64,000 nt of DNA from Streptomyces sp. CNQ-509 (GTDB taxonomy: Bacteria; Actinomycetota; Actinomycetes; Streptomycetales; Streptomycetaceae), in NCBI RefSeq assembly GCF_001011035.1, contig NZ_CP011492.1, positions 6,379,447-6,443,446 on the forward strand, given 5' to 3'. The notes beneath the pieces are model-generated. The model had not been told where the DNA came from, did not search any database, and worked only from the letters and a program-made list of their open reading frames with translations. Positions within the stretch are counted from its first letter, which is position 1. Every line of letters begins with the position of its first letter. The translations under genes and the position numbers were made by a program. Below, piece by piece: positions 35,391 through 43,388 of the stretch.

Positions 35391-36512
35391 GACACTCCCA
35401 TCTCCCCTCACGCCCGCCCAAGGGTATGCGCCCGCTCTGACAAAGAGCCCGTGTCACCGGCGTCGACGGCTGGTGTGTCGTGTGCGTGGGGCGGGTGCGG
35501 GGGTACGTGTCGGGGTGGTCGGTCGTCCGTGGGGTGGGCCGGGTCCGGTGGGTCCGTGTCGGGGTGGGCGCCTGTCCGTGACGGAGGCGGCGTCGGTGGG
35601 GTCCGTGTCGGTGCTGGCCTGTGTCGTGGGGGCTCCCCCCGGGCCACCCCACTCCTGAGTGTGCGGGCCTGCGTCCGGCGTCAAGGGCGTTTCCCTTCGC
35701 TTCGCTGCGGGAACGTCGCTTCGCGATGGGGCTTCGCCCCACCCTTGACCCCGGACTCCGGCCCGTGACAGACCGGCGGCTAAGGGTGGCCCGAGGGGAG
35801 CGGGCGTCCTTTGACAGGGCTACGGATGCCGTGCCCGGATGACGGGGGCCGGAGGCCAGGGGTGAGCTTGCCCGGGTAGCGGGGCAGCCCCGGCGGACGG
35901 GGGCCGACCCACCCGAGCCGGGCCCGCCCCGGTCACGGGCGGCACGGAAGGCGGAGGCCGGGCACCGGAAGGGGGTCCGCCCTGGGGCGCGGAGGCTCCG
36001 GTGGACGGGGGGCGGAGCCCCGGGGGTGGGGTTCGTCCCGGTCGCGGATGGGCCGGTGGGCGGGGGGTGGAGGCCGGTGTCGGGTCTGCTCCGGTCGCGG
36101 GCGTCCCGGTGGACCGGAGTGCCGGGCAGCGAGGTCGGGTCCGTTTCGGTCGCGGGGGGGGCCGGTGGACGCGGGGCCGGGGGCCGGTGCCGGGCTCGCT
36201 CCGGTCGCGGGCGGATGTCGGCTCGGTGTGGGGCTGGGCCGGGCGGCGCTCGATCGCGGGCGCCCTTGGTGAGTCGGCGGGAACCGGCGTTGGTCCGGTT
36301 GAGTTTGTGCATGGGCCGCATGGGCTGCCGCATGGGCTGCCAGGGGAAGCCCTCGTGTGGGAGTCTTGTGCGGAGGAATCTGGCCGTAATTCGCGGTAGC
36401 GCCCCTGATCCGGGCCGATCCGGGCCCTGAAGGTCATATTCCGCCCAGCCAGGCGTGCCAGCGGGCCTCGGTCTTTACCTGCCGCCGCCCAGGCGGCCCG
36501 GAAGGGGCGCTT

Positions 36513-36994
36513 CCGGCGCGAAGTCACCGCAACCAGCCCGCCGAATCAGGGCAAATCGCCCTCGGAGTTCGAGTTTTGCCCGATGTCGCGTGCCGACCTG
36601 CCCCGGGCCGCGCGTGTCACCGCCCGGCCGCCCCGGAATGCGGGTCACCGGCACAAACTCGCCACCACAGGCCCGCCAAGCCAGGCTAGATCGCCCATGG
36701 GGAGAGAGTTTCGCCCCGCGGCACGCACAAACCCGCTCGTAGACCCGCCGGCAGCCCCGAATCCGCGGCCTGGAGCGGCCTGTGCGCACGCGGCCGGGGC
36801 AAACTCACGGTTACCCCCCCCAAACTAAGCTAAAACGCCCACGGGGGTGGAGTTTTGCCCCGCGGCACGCACAAACCCACCCGAGGCCCTGAACTCGCGG
36901 CCTGGAGCGGCCTGTGCGCACGCCACCGGGGCAAACTCGCGGTAACCCACCCACCAAACTAATCCAAAACGCCCACGCGCCACGACTTTCGCCC
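36513..36994. repeat. Array of four ~70-bp hairpin repeats (period 132-146 bp)
   Basis: Copies at 36513-36582, 36648-36718, 36794-36862 and 36926-36994. The best copy opens CCGGGGCAAACTC and closes GAGTTTTGCCCC, which are complementary, around a ~45-base interior with AAACTAAGCTAAAACGCCCA. Between the last copies a shared spacer, GCGGCCTGGAGCGGCCTGTG, recurs. Arm bases differ between copies but pairing is largely kept, which suggests a selected structure. Confidence 0.7.
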
Positions 36995-37632
36995 ACCCAC
37001 GCACGCACACCCCGCGACCCAGCAGACCCGACTGAGCCCCGATCCGACGTCCACCACCACCAAACCCTCCCCGCCCACCGGGCCTGCCCCCGTCTGCCGG
37101 GCGCCTCGGCACCCGGGGGCCCAACACCCGGGCTCCGGCACCCGCCCGCCGGAGCGTCGGCGACGGCAGCGGGCCCCACACCGGCCTCCGTCCCTCGGTC
37201 TTCCGGGCGCCTCGGCGCCCGGGACGGCCCCAACTCCCGGGCTCCGGCACCCGCCCGCCGGAGCGACCGCGACCGGGCGGGCCCGGCACCGGCCTCCCGC
37301 CCTCCGTCCACCGGGCCGCCCGCCATCAGGGCGGCCCCGATCGCAGCTCTCCGGCCCCCGTCCACCGGGGCGCCCGCGATCCGGGCGGGCCCGGATCCGG
37401 TGCTCGGGCCCCCCGTCCGCCGGGCATGGCATCCGTAGCCCTTGTCGGAGGGTGCCCGCTCCCCTCGGGCCACCCTTAGCTGCCGGTCGTTACGGGCCGG
37501 AGTCCGGGGTCAAGGGTGGGGCGAAGCCCCATCGCGAAGCGACGTTCCCGCAGCGAAGCGGAGGGAAACGCCCTTGACGTCGGACGCAGGCCCGACAATC
37601 AACAAGCAGGGTGGCCCGGGGGGAGCCCCAAC

Positions 37633-37761
37633 GACACGGACCCACCCCGACACGGACCCACCCCGACACGGACCCACCCCGACACGGACCCACCCCGACA
37701 CGGACCCACCCCGACACGGACCCACCCCGGCACCGCCCCACCCCGACACCGGCCCCACCCC
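37633..37761. repeat. 16-bp minisatellite inside the right palindrome arm
   Basis: GACACGGACCCACCCC repeated six times perfectly (37633-37728), then two degenerate copies. The left arm has only two or three diverged units, so the tract expanded after the arms formed. Confidence 0.9.
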
Positions 37762-37971
37762 ACGGACGACCGACCACCCCGACGCGTACCCCCGCACCCG
37801 CCCCACGCACACGACAGACCAGTCGTCGACGCCGGTGACCCGGGCTCTTTGTCAGAGCGGGCGCATACCCTTGGGCGGGCGTGAGGGGGCGTGGGTTCTG
37901 GGCGAACAGCGGATCCCCCCGGCACCGCCCCACCCCCCGGCACCGGCACCGCCGCCGCCCCGGTCGGCATC

Positions 37972-38116
37972 GTCAACACCCCTGCACCACGAGGCGTTCA
38001 CGCGGCAGCCGCTGCACCAGTCGCAGGGCGAGCACGAACTCGTGGTGCGCATGGACGAGGACGCCTATCAGAACTTCAACCTGGACTGCCTGCAACTGGA
38101 TCTCCTCCGCGGGTGA
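37972..38116 (+). pseudogene. Unidentified coding remnant to the right of the repeat island
   Basis: The last ~45 codons of an open frame regain normal coding composition (HELVVRMDEDAYQNFNLD, then LQLDLLRG before TGA). There is no start codon with a ribosome site, and the upstream part is repeat sequence. It looks like the 3' end of a gene cut off by the island. I do not recognise it. Confidence 0.35.
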
Positions 38117-38387
38117 CCTGAAGCGGTTCCCGGCCGGGGCGGCGGGCTCGTTGCCGTTGCCCCGGCCGGGGCTGCTGTTGTGGGAGCGGCGGAGCCGGGG
38201 GAGCCGTACCACGCGCTCGCCTCCCGCTACGCCAGAGCCGCCCGCCACGCGTGGTAAGCCGCGCGTCCCCGGCCGGCGCCACCGTGCGGGTGCCCTCCCT
38301 GGGCGCGGCCTCTACCCTCTACTGTCGGTCCGCCCGCAGCGGCTGCGCGGGCCGTGGAGTCCGGGACGGTACGGGACGGGGTGCGCG

Positions 38388-39203
38388 ATGGCGGGTGTGA
38401 ACGGTGGCGGGGAGCGGGTGCGCACGTACCGCGGGAACCTCGCGTCGATGGTCTTGCTCGCCCTGCTGTGCGCCCTCTTCGGCGCCCTCTTCGTCTTCTT
38501 CGGGCTGCTGCTGGTCATCGGGGCGGACGCGCCCGCCGCCGTCGCGATCCCGTTCTGCGCCGTCGCGCTGGGCCTGTTCCTGCTCACGTTCTGCGTCGTG
38601 CGCGGGGTGACGGTCGTCGACGACGGCGGCATCACGATCCGCTGGCTGCGCACCAGGCGGCTGGCCTGGCCCGACCTGCTCGCCGTCGAACTGGAGCACA
38701 ACGTGCCCGCGTCGGCGGAGCGCAAGCGCCCCGTCATGGGCGTCGTCGTCTACCACCGCGACGGCCGCCGGCTGACGCTGCCCAACGTCATCGACACCCG
38801 CGGCCTGGTCGCCCACCGGGAGGTGCAGGCGATCCGCGAGGTCTGGGAGCGCCGCCGCGGCGAGGACTGGACGCCGCGGCCGGAGGTGACCGCCGCCGCA
38901 CGGGCGAAGGCCGACGCCGCCGAGCGCAACGAGAACGCCCTCGTCGAGGCCATGGGCTTCAGCCTGACCGCGGTCCGCGTGCTGGTCGGCTGCATCCTGG
39001 TCGTCGCCGTCGTCTTCCTGGCCACGGGCAACGCCGACGCCTTCCCGGACATCCCCGGCGGGGTCATCGCGGTCGTCTTCGCCGCCGTGGCCGTCGCCCC
39101 CGTCGCGATCGCGCTGGCGGGCAGGGCCCGTAGACGACGTGGCGAGGGCGAGGGCGAGGGCGAGGGCCCGGACCGGGAGGGCGACGAGGCGCCGCCCTGG
39201 TGA
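38388..39203 (+). CDS. PH-domain-like membrane protein, unknown function
   Basis: A 271-residue membrane protein. Two hydrophobic helices at about 18-65 precede a bacterial PH-like domain (about 65-130: GVTVVDDGGITIRWLRTRRLAWPDL, VVYHRDGRRLTLPN). Two more helices follow at about 190-250, then a charged tail with a Gly-Glu run encoded by a small repeat. The arrangement is common in actinobacterial bPH proteins of unknown role. ATG start with a GACGGGG stretch upstream; a GTG nine bases later is possible. Convergent with the M23 gene. Confidence 0.72.
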   Translation: MAGVNGGGERVRTYRGNLASMVLLALLCALFGALFVFFGLLLVIGADAPAAVAIPFCAVALGLFLLTFCVVRGVTVVDDGGITIRWLRTRRLAWPDLLAVELEHNVPASAERKRPVMGVVVYHRDGRRLTLPNVIDTRGLVAHREVQAIREVWERRRGEDWTPRPEVTAAARAKADAAERNENALVEAMGFSLTAVRVLVGCILVVAVVFLATGNADAFPDIPGGVIAVVFAAVAVAPVAIALAGRARRRRGEGEGEGEGPDREGDEAPPW

Positions 39204-39357
39204 GGCGGGCCCGGCGCGGGATCTCGGCGCAGGGCCCGGATCAGGATCCGGAGCGGGCACCAGTGCGGGCCCTCCGCGCGCCGCCCGGCCCGGACCCGGT
39301 GCAGGACCCGGCGCAGGAGCCGGCGCGGGACGCCGGCCCCTGCGGGTCCGAGGGGGT

Positions 39358-40185
39358 TCAGCAGAGCGGCACGCCCGGGAGCTGCGCGGCCGGATGGTCG
39401 ATGTAGATGTTGGAGATGAATCCGCGCTGGTCACGCAGGCGGCTCCACCAGTCGTTCGTGTAGCCCTCGGCGTTGACCACGTCGCCCCTCTTCTGGCACT
39501 CGACGAAGACGCTCGTCGGACCGGAAAGGGTCGTCACCACCGGGGCGCTGAGACGCGCGTCCGCGCGGACGCGCACGCCGCTGCCCCAGGTGGTGAAGTT
39601 GGTGTTGCCGCAGTTGTCGCTGCGCAGGTGGTACTGGCCGTACGAGCCCGGATACGGCAGCGCCGAGCCGTTGATGCGGATGTCCTGGCCGACGCCGTTG
39701 AGCAGTTGCTCGTAGTGGATGTGCGCGCCGGAGGAGTTGCCGGTGCTGCCCGTGATGCCGATCTGCTGGCCCTGCGCGACCGATTGGCCGTTGGCCACGG
39801 AGAACGACGCCAAGTGGAAGTAGTACGTCTTCCAGCCGCCGCCGTGGTCGATGACGATGTAGTTGCCCGCGCCGCTCGGCTGGCTGTGCCGGGTCGCGGT
39901 GCCCGCCGCTGACGCGACCTGCGGCGTGCCCGCCGTGGTCCCGCCGTCGGAGCGGATGAAGTCCAGCGCGCGGCGCACCTCGGCGCTGTGGTGGCTGTAC
40001 GTCCACTGCTGGCCGCACGGGAACGGCGCCTTGAAGTTCGGCGCCAGCTCGGGGCCCGTGTCGGCCTGCGCGGGCACCGCCGCGGTCAGTCCCAGCAGTG
40101 CCAGCAGCGCCGCGACGACGGCGGCCGCGGCCCGCCGCGCCGGACGGCGGGCGGGGGCGGAGGAATGGAGGGGTCTGCGAGGCAT
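39358..40185 (-). CDS. Secreted M23-family (LytM/LasA-like) metallopeptidase with SH3-like domain
   Basis: A 275-residue exported peptidase. Signal peptide 1-41 (ending VPAQA). The M23 domain spans about 60-185: zinc ligands read as YSHHSAEVRRALDF (His and Asp), YYFHLASF and GAHIHYEQ (HxH). It would cut peptide cross-links of peptidoglycan. Residues about 195-275 form a bacterial SH3-like domain (VRVRADARLSAPVVTTLSGPT) ending in PGVPLC. The tail closely matches that of the gene before it. ATG start with AAGGAGGCGACCCG; 46 bases after the upstream stop, so one transcript. Confidence 0.88.
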   Translation of the reverse strand: MPRRPLHSSAPARRPARRAAAAVVAALLALLGLTAAVPAQADTGPELAPNFKAPFPCGQQWTYSHHSAEVRRALDFIRSDGGTTAGTPQVASAAGTATRHSQPSGAGNYIVIDHGGGWKTYYFHLASFSVANGQSVAQGQQIGITGSTGNSSGAHIHYEQLLNGVGQDIRINGSALPYPGSYGQYHLRSDNCGNTNFTTWGSGVRVRADARLSAPVVTTLSGPTSVFVECQKRGDVVNAEGYTNDWWSRLRDQRGFISNIYIDHPAAQLPGVPLC

Positions 40186-40231
40186 CGGGTCGCCTCCTTC
40201 GGTGGGGGTGGAGGGGTGGGGGGTGGCGCGT

Positions 40232-41497
40232 TCAGCACTCGGGGACGCCCGGCAGCCAGGCGTCGGCGACGTCGATGAAGATGTTGGAGATGTAGCCGCC
40301 GTAGTCGGGCAGGTAGGCCCAGGCGTCGTTGGTGTGGCCGTCGTACGTGATCTGCTCGCCGCGCTCCTGGCACTCCACTCGCACCTGCGTGGGACCGGGC
40401 AGGGTGGTCAGCACCGCGGAGGAGGTGTTCGACGCCTGGCGGACCCGCACGTCGGTGCCCCAGGTGGGGAACCGCTTGCCGGTCTGGTCGCCGGTCCACA
40501 GGAACGTCACGTCGACCCAGCCGTTGTCGTTGAGGCCGACGTTGTAGAACGTGCCGTCGGCGAGGTCGATGCCCGCCGGGTTCGCGACCCGGCGGCCGAA
40601 CTCGTCGCGCCCGCCGTTGTAGCCGTTCTGGTACGCCGCCTGCGCCTCCGGCATGCCCTGCGGCAGGTCACGCCACGATTCGCGCACCGACGGCGGACTC
40701 CAGTAGTCGTCCTTGGTGTTCCACGGCCCCACGTCCCACACCGGCGCCGTCTCGCACCGCGCCGGGCCGCAGACCTGCACCGAGTACTCGGCGCTGCCCT
40801 TCGGGGACAGCCCGCGCCGCGACGGCAGGGCCACGAAGTGGTCGTTGGGCTGGATGACATGGCCGTTGGCGGTCGTGCCGCCCACCAGGCCCTCGCGGGT
40901 GGCGAACAGCCGGTACGTCAGCGGCGCCGCGGCGGCGCGGGCGCGCGGCGCCGCGTCGGTGTCGGCCCGTAGCCGCAGCCCCTGGACCGCCGGCGCGGCG
41001 CCGGTGCCGGAGGCGCGCAGCGTCAGCCGGGCCTGGACGTCGGTGACCGCGAACGGCAGCCGGGCCGCCTCCGCCGCCTCCGCGCCCGCCGGCAGCCACT
41101 CCGTCCAGCCGCCGTCCTGTGCCCGGCCGCGGACGTCGACCGCGACCCCGGCGCCCGCCGGGACCCGGGCGTCCAGCTCGGCCCGTACCCGGTTGACGGG
41201 ACGGTCGAGCCGCTCCGGGGCCAGGACCTGGCTGCCCTCGCCGGGGACCGACCCCAGGGACGCGGGCGCGGCCGTCCGCGAACGCAGCCGCAGATCGCCC
41301 TGTACGTACCGGACGTTGACGTCGTCCGCGCCGACGTCCGCGAGGTCCGCCCGCCAGGTGGCGGGCGGCGCGGGGCCGCCGGCCCCCGCCGAGCCGCCGG
41401 CCGCCCCGGCATACGCCGGGTGCGCGACGGCGGCCGCGCAGATCACGCCGGTCAGCGCAACCCTGCGCCACCGGCTCCGTGTTGGTGTGCGCTGCAT
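40232..41497 (-). CDS. Secreted protein with double-psi-barrel-like and SH3-like domains
   Basis: A 421-residue exported protein. Signal peptide 1-31 (ending AYAGA). The N-terminal half has a beta-rich region also found before Streptomyces wall amidases (WTEWLPAGAEA). Residues about 235-345 look like a double-psi beta-barrel (VWDVGPWN, then GIDLADGTFYNVGLNDNGW), the fold of RlpA and expansins. Residues about 345-421 form an SH3-like domain matching the M23 partner (WGTDVRVRQ, YISNIFID, LPGVPEC). Likely a wall-loosening or -binding partner of the peptidase. ATG chosen for GGGAAGGAGCC; an upstream in-frame start would not give a signal peptide. Confidence 0.75.
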   Translation of the reverse strand: MQRTPTRSRWRRVALTGVICAAAVAHPAYAGAAGGSAGAGGPAPPATWRADLADVGADDVNVRYVQGDLRLRSRTAAPASLGSVPGEGSQVLAPERLDRPVNRVRAELDARVPAGAGVAVDVRGRAQDGGWTEWLPAGAEAAEAARLPFAVTDVQARLTLRASGTGAAPAVQGLRLRADTDAAPRARAAAAPLTYRLFATREGLVGGTTANGHVIQPNDHFVALPSRRGLSPKGSAEYSVQVCGPARCETAPVWDVGPWNTKDDYWSPPSVRESWRDLPQGMPEAQAAYQNGYNGGRDEFGRRVANPAGIDLADGTFYNVGLNDNGWVDVTFLWTGDQTGKRFPTWGTDVRVRQASNTSSAVLTTLPGPTQVRVECQERGEQITYDGHTNDAWAYLPDYGGYISNIFIDVADAWLPGVPEC

Positions 41498-41685
41498 CTG
41501 GCTCCTTCCCGTGTTCCGTAGCTGCTCGCGAAGGTGCTGGCCGTGCGGCGACGCATCGTAGGCACCCCGCGACCCCCGTGCCGCACGGGTTTTCCGCCAC
41601 CGTCGAAAACCCGAGCCCACCGCCGCCCGAACGGGAGCGGTCCCGCGCCGGAGACAGCGCAGGCCGCGGGTGGTTACCCTCGGGT

Positions 41686-42690
41686 ATGGCCGGAAAGCTT
41701 CATGTCCACTTCAACGATCGGGACTTCCGCCACGTCCAGCTCGCCCGCACCGCCGACCCGATCTGGGAGGCGATCCTCGGGCTGCACGTCGCGTACACCC
41801 CCGCACCCCGCCTCCCCGCCCGGCTGCGCCCCTGGCACCGCCGCGCCCGCCACCGGCTGCAAGAGCACGACCTGCGCCGCACCTGCCGGTTCGTCAACGG
41901 CATCGCACCCGCCGACGCCACCTACTTCCCCGACTTCCTCACCCCCGCAGAATCCGAAGACGGCATCACCGCCGCCCTGCGCACCCTGCGCGCCACCCCC
42001 GCCACCCGCCTCGCCCGCGAAATCCGCCTCGCCGCCCGGCACCGCCCCCTGCCCTCCTGGACCCGCCGCCTCGCCGCCGGCGACCGCACCGTACTCGCCG
42101 ACCTCGCCGACGCCTTACACCACCTCCACCACCACCTCGTCGCCCCCGACTGGAGCGAAATAGAAGCCACCGTCGCCGCCGACCGCGCCCGCCAGCTCGA
42201 AGCCCTCGAAGCCGGCCTCCCCGCCGTCCTCGCCACCCTCGAACCCTTCACCTGGACCGACCCCGTCCTCACCGCCCCCTACCCCGTCGACTCCACCCTC
42301 CACCTGCACGGCCGCGGACTCCGCCTCATCCCCTCCTACTTCTGCCACACCACCCCCATCGCCCTCGCCGACCCCGGACTCCCACCCGTCGTCGTCCACC
42401 CCGTACGCCGCCACCCCGCCCCGCCCCCCGCCAACGGCCCCACCCCCCACCGCGACACCGCACTCGCCGCACTCCTCGGCACCAGCCGCGCCCGCGTCCT
42501 CGCCGCCCTCACCCCCACCACCGTCCCCGCCACCACCGGCGGCATCGCCGCCCGCCTCGGCATGCCCGCCTCCTCCGTCAGCGGCCACCTCACCGTGCTG
42601 CGCCGCGCAGGACTCGCGGAAAGCGAACGCGCAGGACCCCACGTCGTCCACCGCCTCACCGCCCGCGGCCGGCACCTCCTCGACGCCTGA
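41686..42690 (+). CDS. ArsR-type winged-helix regulator
   Basis: A 334-residue regulator with its DNA-binding winged helix at the C-terminal side (about 250-330: GIAARLGMPASSVSGHLTVLRRAGLAESERAG), preceded by an all-alpha domain with a Trp/His-rich centre (LHHLHHHLVAPDWSEIE). This layout occurs in the actinobacterial DUF5937/ArsR group. TACCCT five bases before the ATG could be a -10 for a leaderless message; no ribosome site is visible. It lies upstream of the jelly-roll/PhoD operon and may regulate it. Codon use is unusual (many GAA, strong C at third positions). Confidence 0.78.
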   Translation: MAGKLHVHFNDRDFRHVQLARTADPIWEAILGLHVAYTPAPRLPARLRPWHRRARHRLQEHDLRRTCRFVNGIAPADATYFPDFLTPAESEDGITAALRTLRATPATRLAREIRLAARHRPLPSWTRRLAAGDRTVLADLADALHHLHHHLVAPDWSEIEATVAADRARQLEALEAGLPAVLATLEPFTWTDPVLTAPYPVDSTLHLHGRGLRLIPSYFCHTTPIALADPGLPPVVVHPVRRHPAPPPANGPTPHRDTALAALLGTSRARVLAALTPTTVPATTGGIAARLGMPASSVSGHLTVLRRAGLAESERAGPHVVHRLTARGRHLLDA

Positions 42691-42745
42691 CCCGTACAAC
42701 CCGCGCCCCCCCGGCGCCCGGCACCATTCGCCGCACGTCCCCCGC

Positions 42746-42773
42746 AGGTTCACCCACCGCTGGTGTGATACCT
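42746..42773 (+). promoter_or_regulatory. Candidate operator before the jelly-roll/phoD operon
   Basis: Imperfect inverted repeat, AGGTTCACCCACC facing GGTGTGATACCT, 34 bases before the GTG. GTTCACC also fits one repeat of a Streptomyces PHO box, but I do not see the second direct repeat a PhoP site needs. TACCTG could be the -10. Confidence 0.35.
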
Positions 42774-42806
42774 GCGCCCCCCACCCCGACCACCAGGGAG
42801 GCAGGC

Positions 42807-43388
42807 GTGAACCTCGTCGTCAACGGCGACGCAGAGACCGGACCCGGAGGCACCCCGGACCCCGTCACCACCGTCCACGGCTGGCGCCTCACCCACGGCG
42901 CCCCCGCCCTCGTCCCCTACGACCTCGGCGGCGGCTACCCCACCCCCGGCGACCCCGGCCCCGCCCACCGCGGCACCCGCTTCTTCACCGGCGGCAACAG
43001 CCCCCGCACCGCACTCCTCCAGGACATCGACCTCCCCCGCACAGGCCCCACCGGACACAAGGCCATCGACGCCGGCCGCGTCCACTACACCCTCACCGCC
43101 TGGCTCGGCGGCTACGCCGGCCAGCAAGACGGCGCCCGCCTCTCCGCCGAACTCCGCGACACCCGGGGCACCCCCCTCGCCCTCACCGTCCTCGGCCCCG
43201 TCACCGCGGAAGAACGCGCCGGCCGCACCGCCCTCCTCGAACGCACCGCCACCGCCCCCGTACCCCCCGGCGCCCGCACCGCCCGCCTCCTCCTCACCCT
43301 CACCCGCGCCGGCGGCACCGCCAACGACGGCTACGCCGACGCCCTCAGCCTCACCCTCACCACCACCCGCCGAGGAGGCCGCCCGTGA
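42807..43388 (+). CDS. Predicted jelly-roll (CBM-like) protein coupled to PhoD
   Basis: A 193-residue protein starting NLVVNGDAETGPGG, the opening of galactose-binding-like/CBM4-9 jelly rolls, with beta-strands throughout and a closing YADALSLTLTT strand. No signal peptide is evident, odd beside a Tat-exported phosphatase; it may ride out with its partner or stay inside. GTG start with AGGGAGGCAGGC. Its stop overlaps the PhoD GTG (GTGA), so the two are translated together. Function unknown. Confidence 0.75.
   Translation: MNLVVNGDAETGPGGTPDPVTTVHGWRLTHGAPALVPYDLGGGYPTPGDPGPAHRGTRFFTGGNSPRTALLQDIDLPRTGPTGHKAIDAGRVHYTLTAWLGGYAGQQDGARLSAELRDTRGTPLALTVLGPVTAEERAGRTALLERTATAPVPPGARTARLLLTLTRAGGTANDGYADALSLTLTTTRRGGRP

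Larger units (their letters stand above)
35404..37887. repeat. ~2.5-kb imperfect palindrome (large inverted repeat island)
   Basis: The left arm from 35404 is repeated in reverse complement up to 37887. Best-conserved blocks are 35404-35530 with 37765-37887 (including ATGCGCCCGCTCTGACAAAG) and 35630-35850 with 37425-37630 (including GAACGTCGCTTCGCGATGGG). Inside these, both arms continue into ~75-bp GC-rich degenerate repeats carrying CCGGTGGACGGGGG and CCGGTCGCGGGC, at 35850-36260 and, inverted, at 37040-37430. The centre (about 36440-37000) holds the hairpin-repeat array. I see no convincing gene in the island; all open frames are repeat-derived. Confidence 0.75.

Noticed and set aside
36513-36994. 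CRISPR array or tRNA cluster
   Set aside because: Repeats are ~70 bp and diverged, spacers partly repeat each other, and no cloverleaf or T-loop could be found.
35404-37887. Conventional insertion sequence or integrated plasmid
   Set aside because: No transposase, integrase, Rep or partition gene, and no short target duplication could be recognised at the arm ends.
34805-38387. Several 100-300 codon open frames in the repeat island
   Set aside because: They read through tandem repeats on both strands, have no ribosome sites, and change frame wherever the repeat unit is not a multiple of three.
39358-40185. M23 peptidase lacking its first zinc histidine (RRALD in place of HxxxD)
   Set aside because: The LasA-type spacing places the ligand in YSHHSAEVRRALDF, so His and Asp are both present.
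42741-42775. Classical PHO box before phoD
   Set aside because: Only one GTTCACC unit is seen; the second direct repeat at 11-bp spacing is missing.
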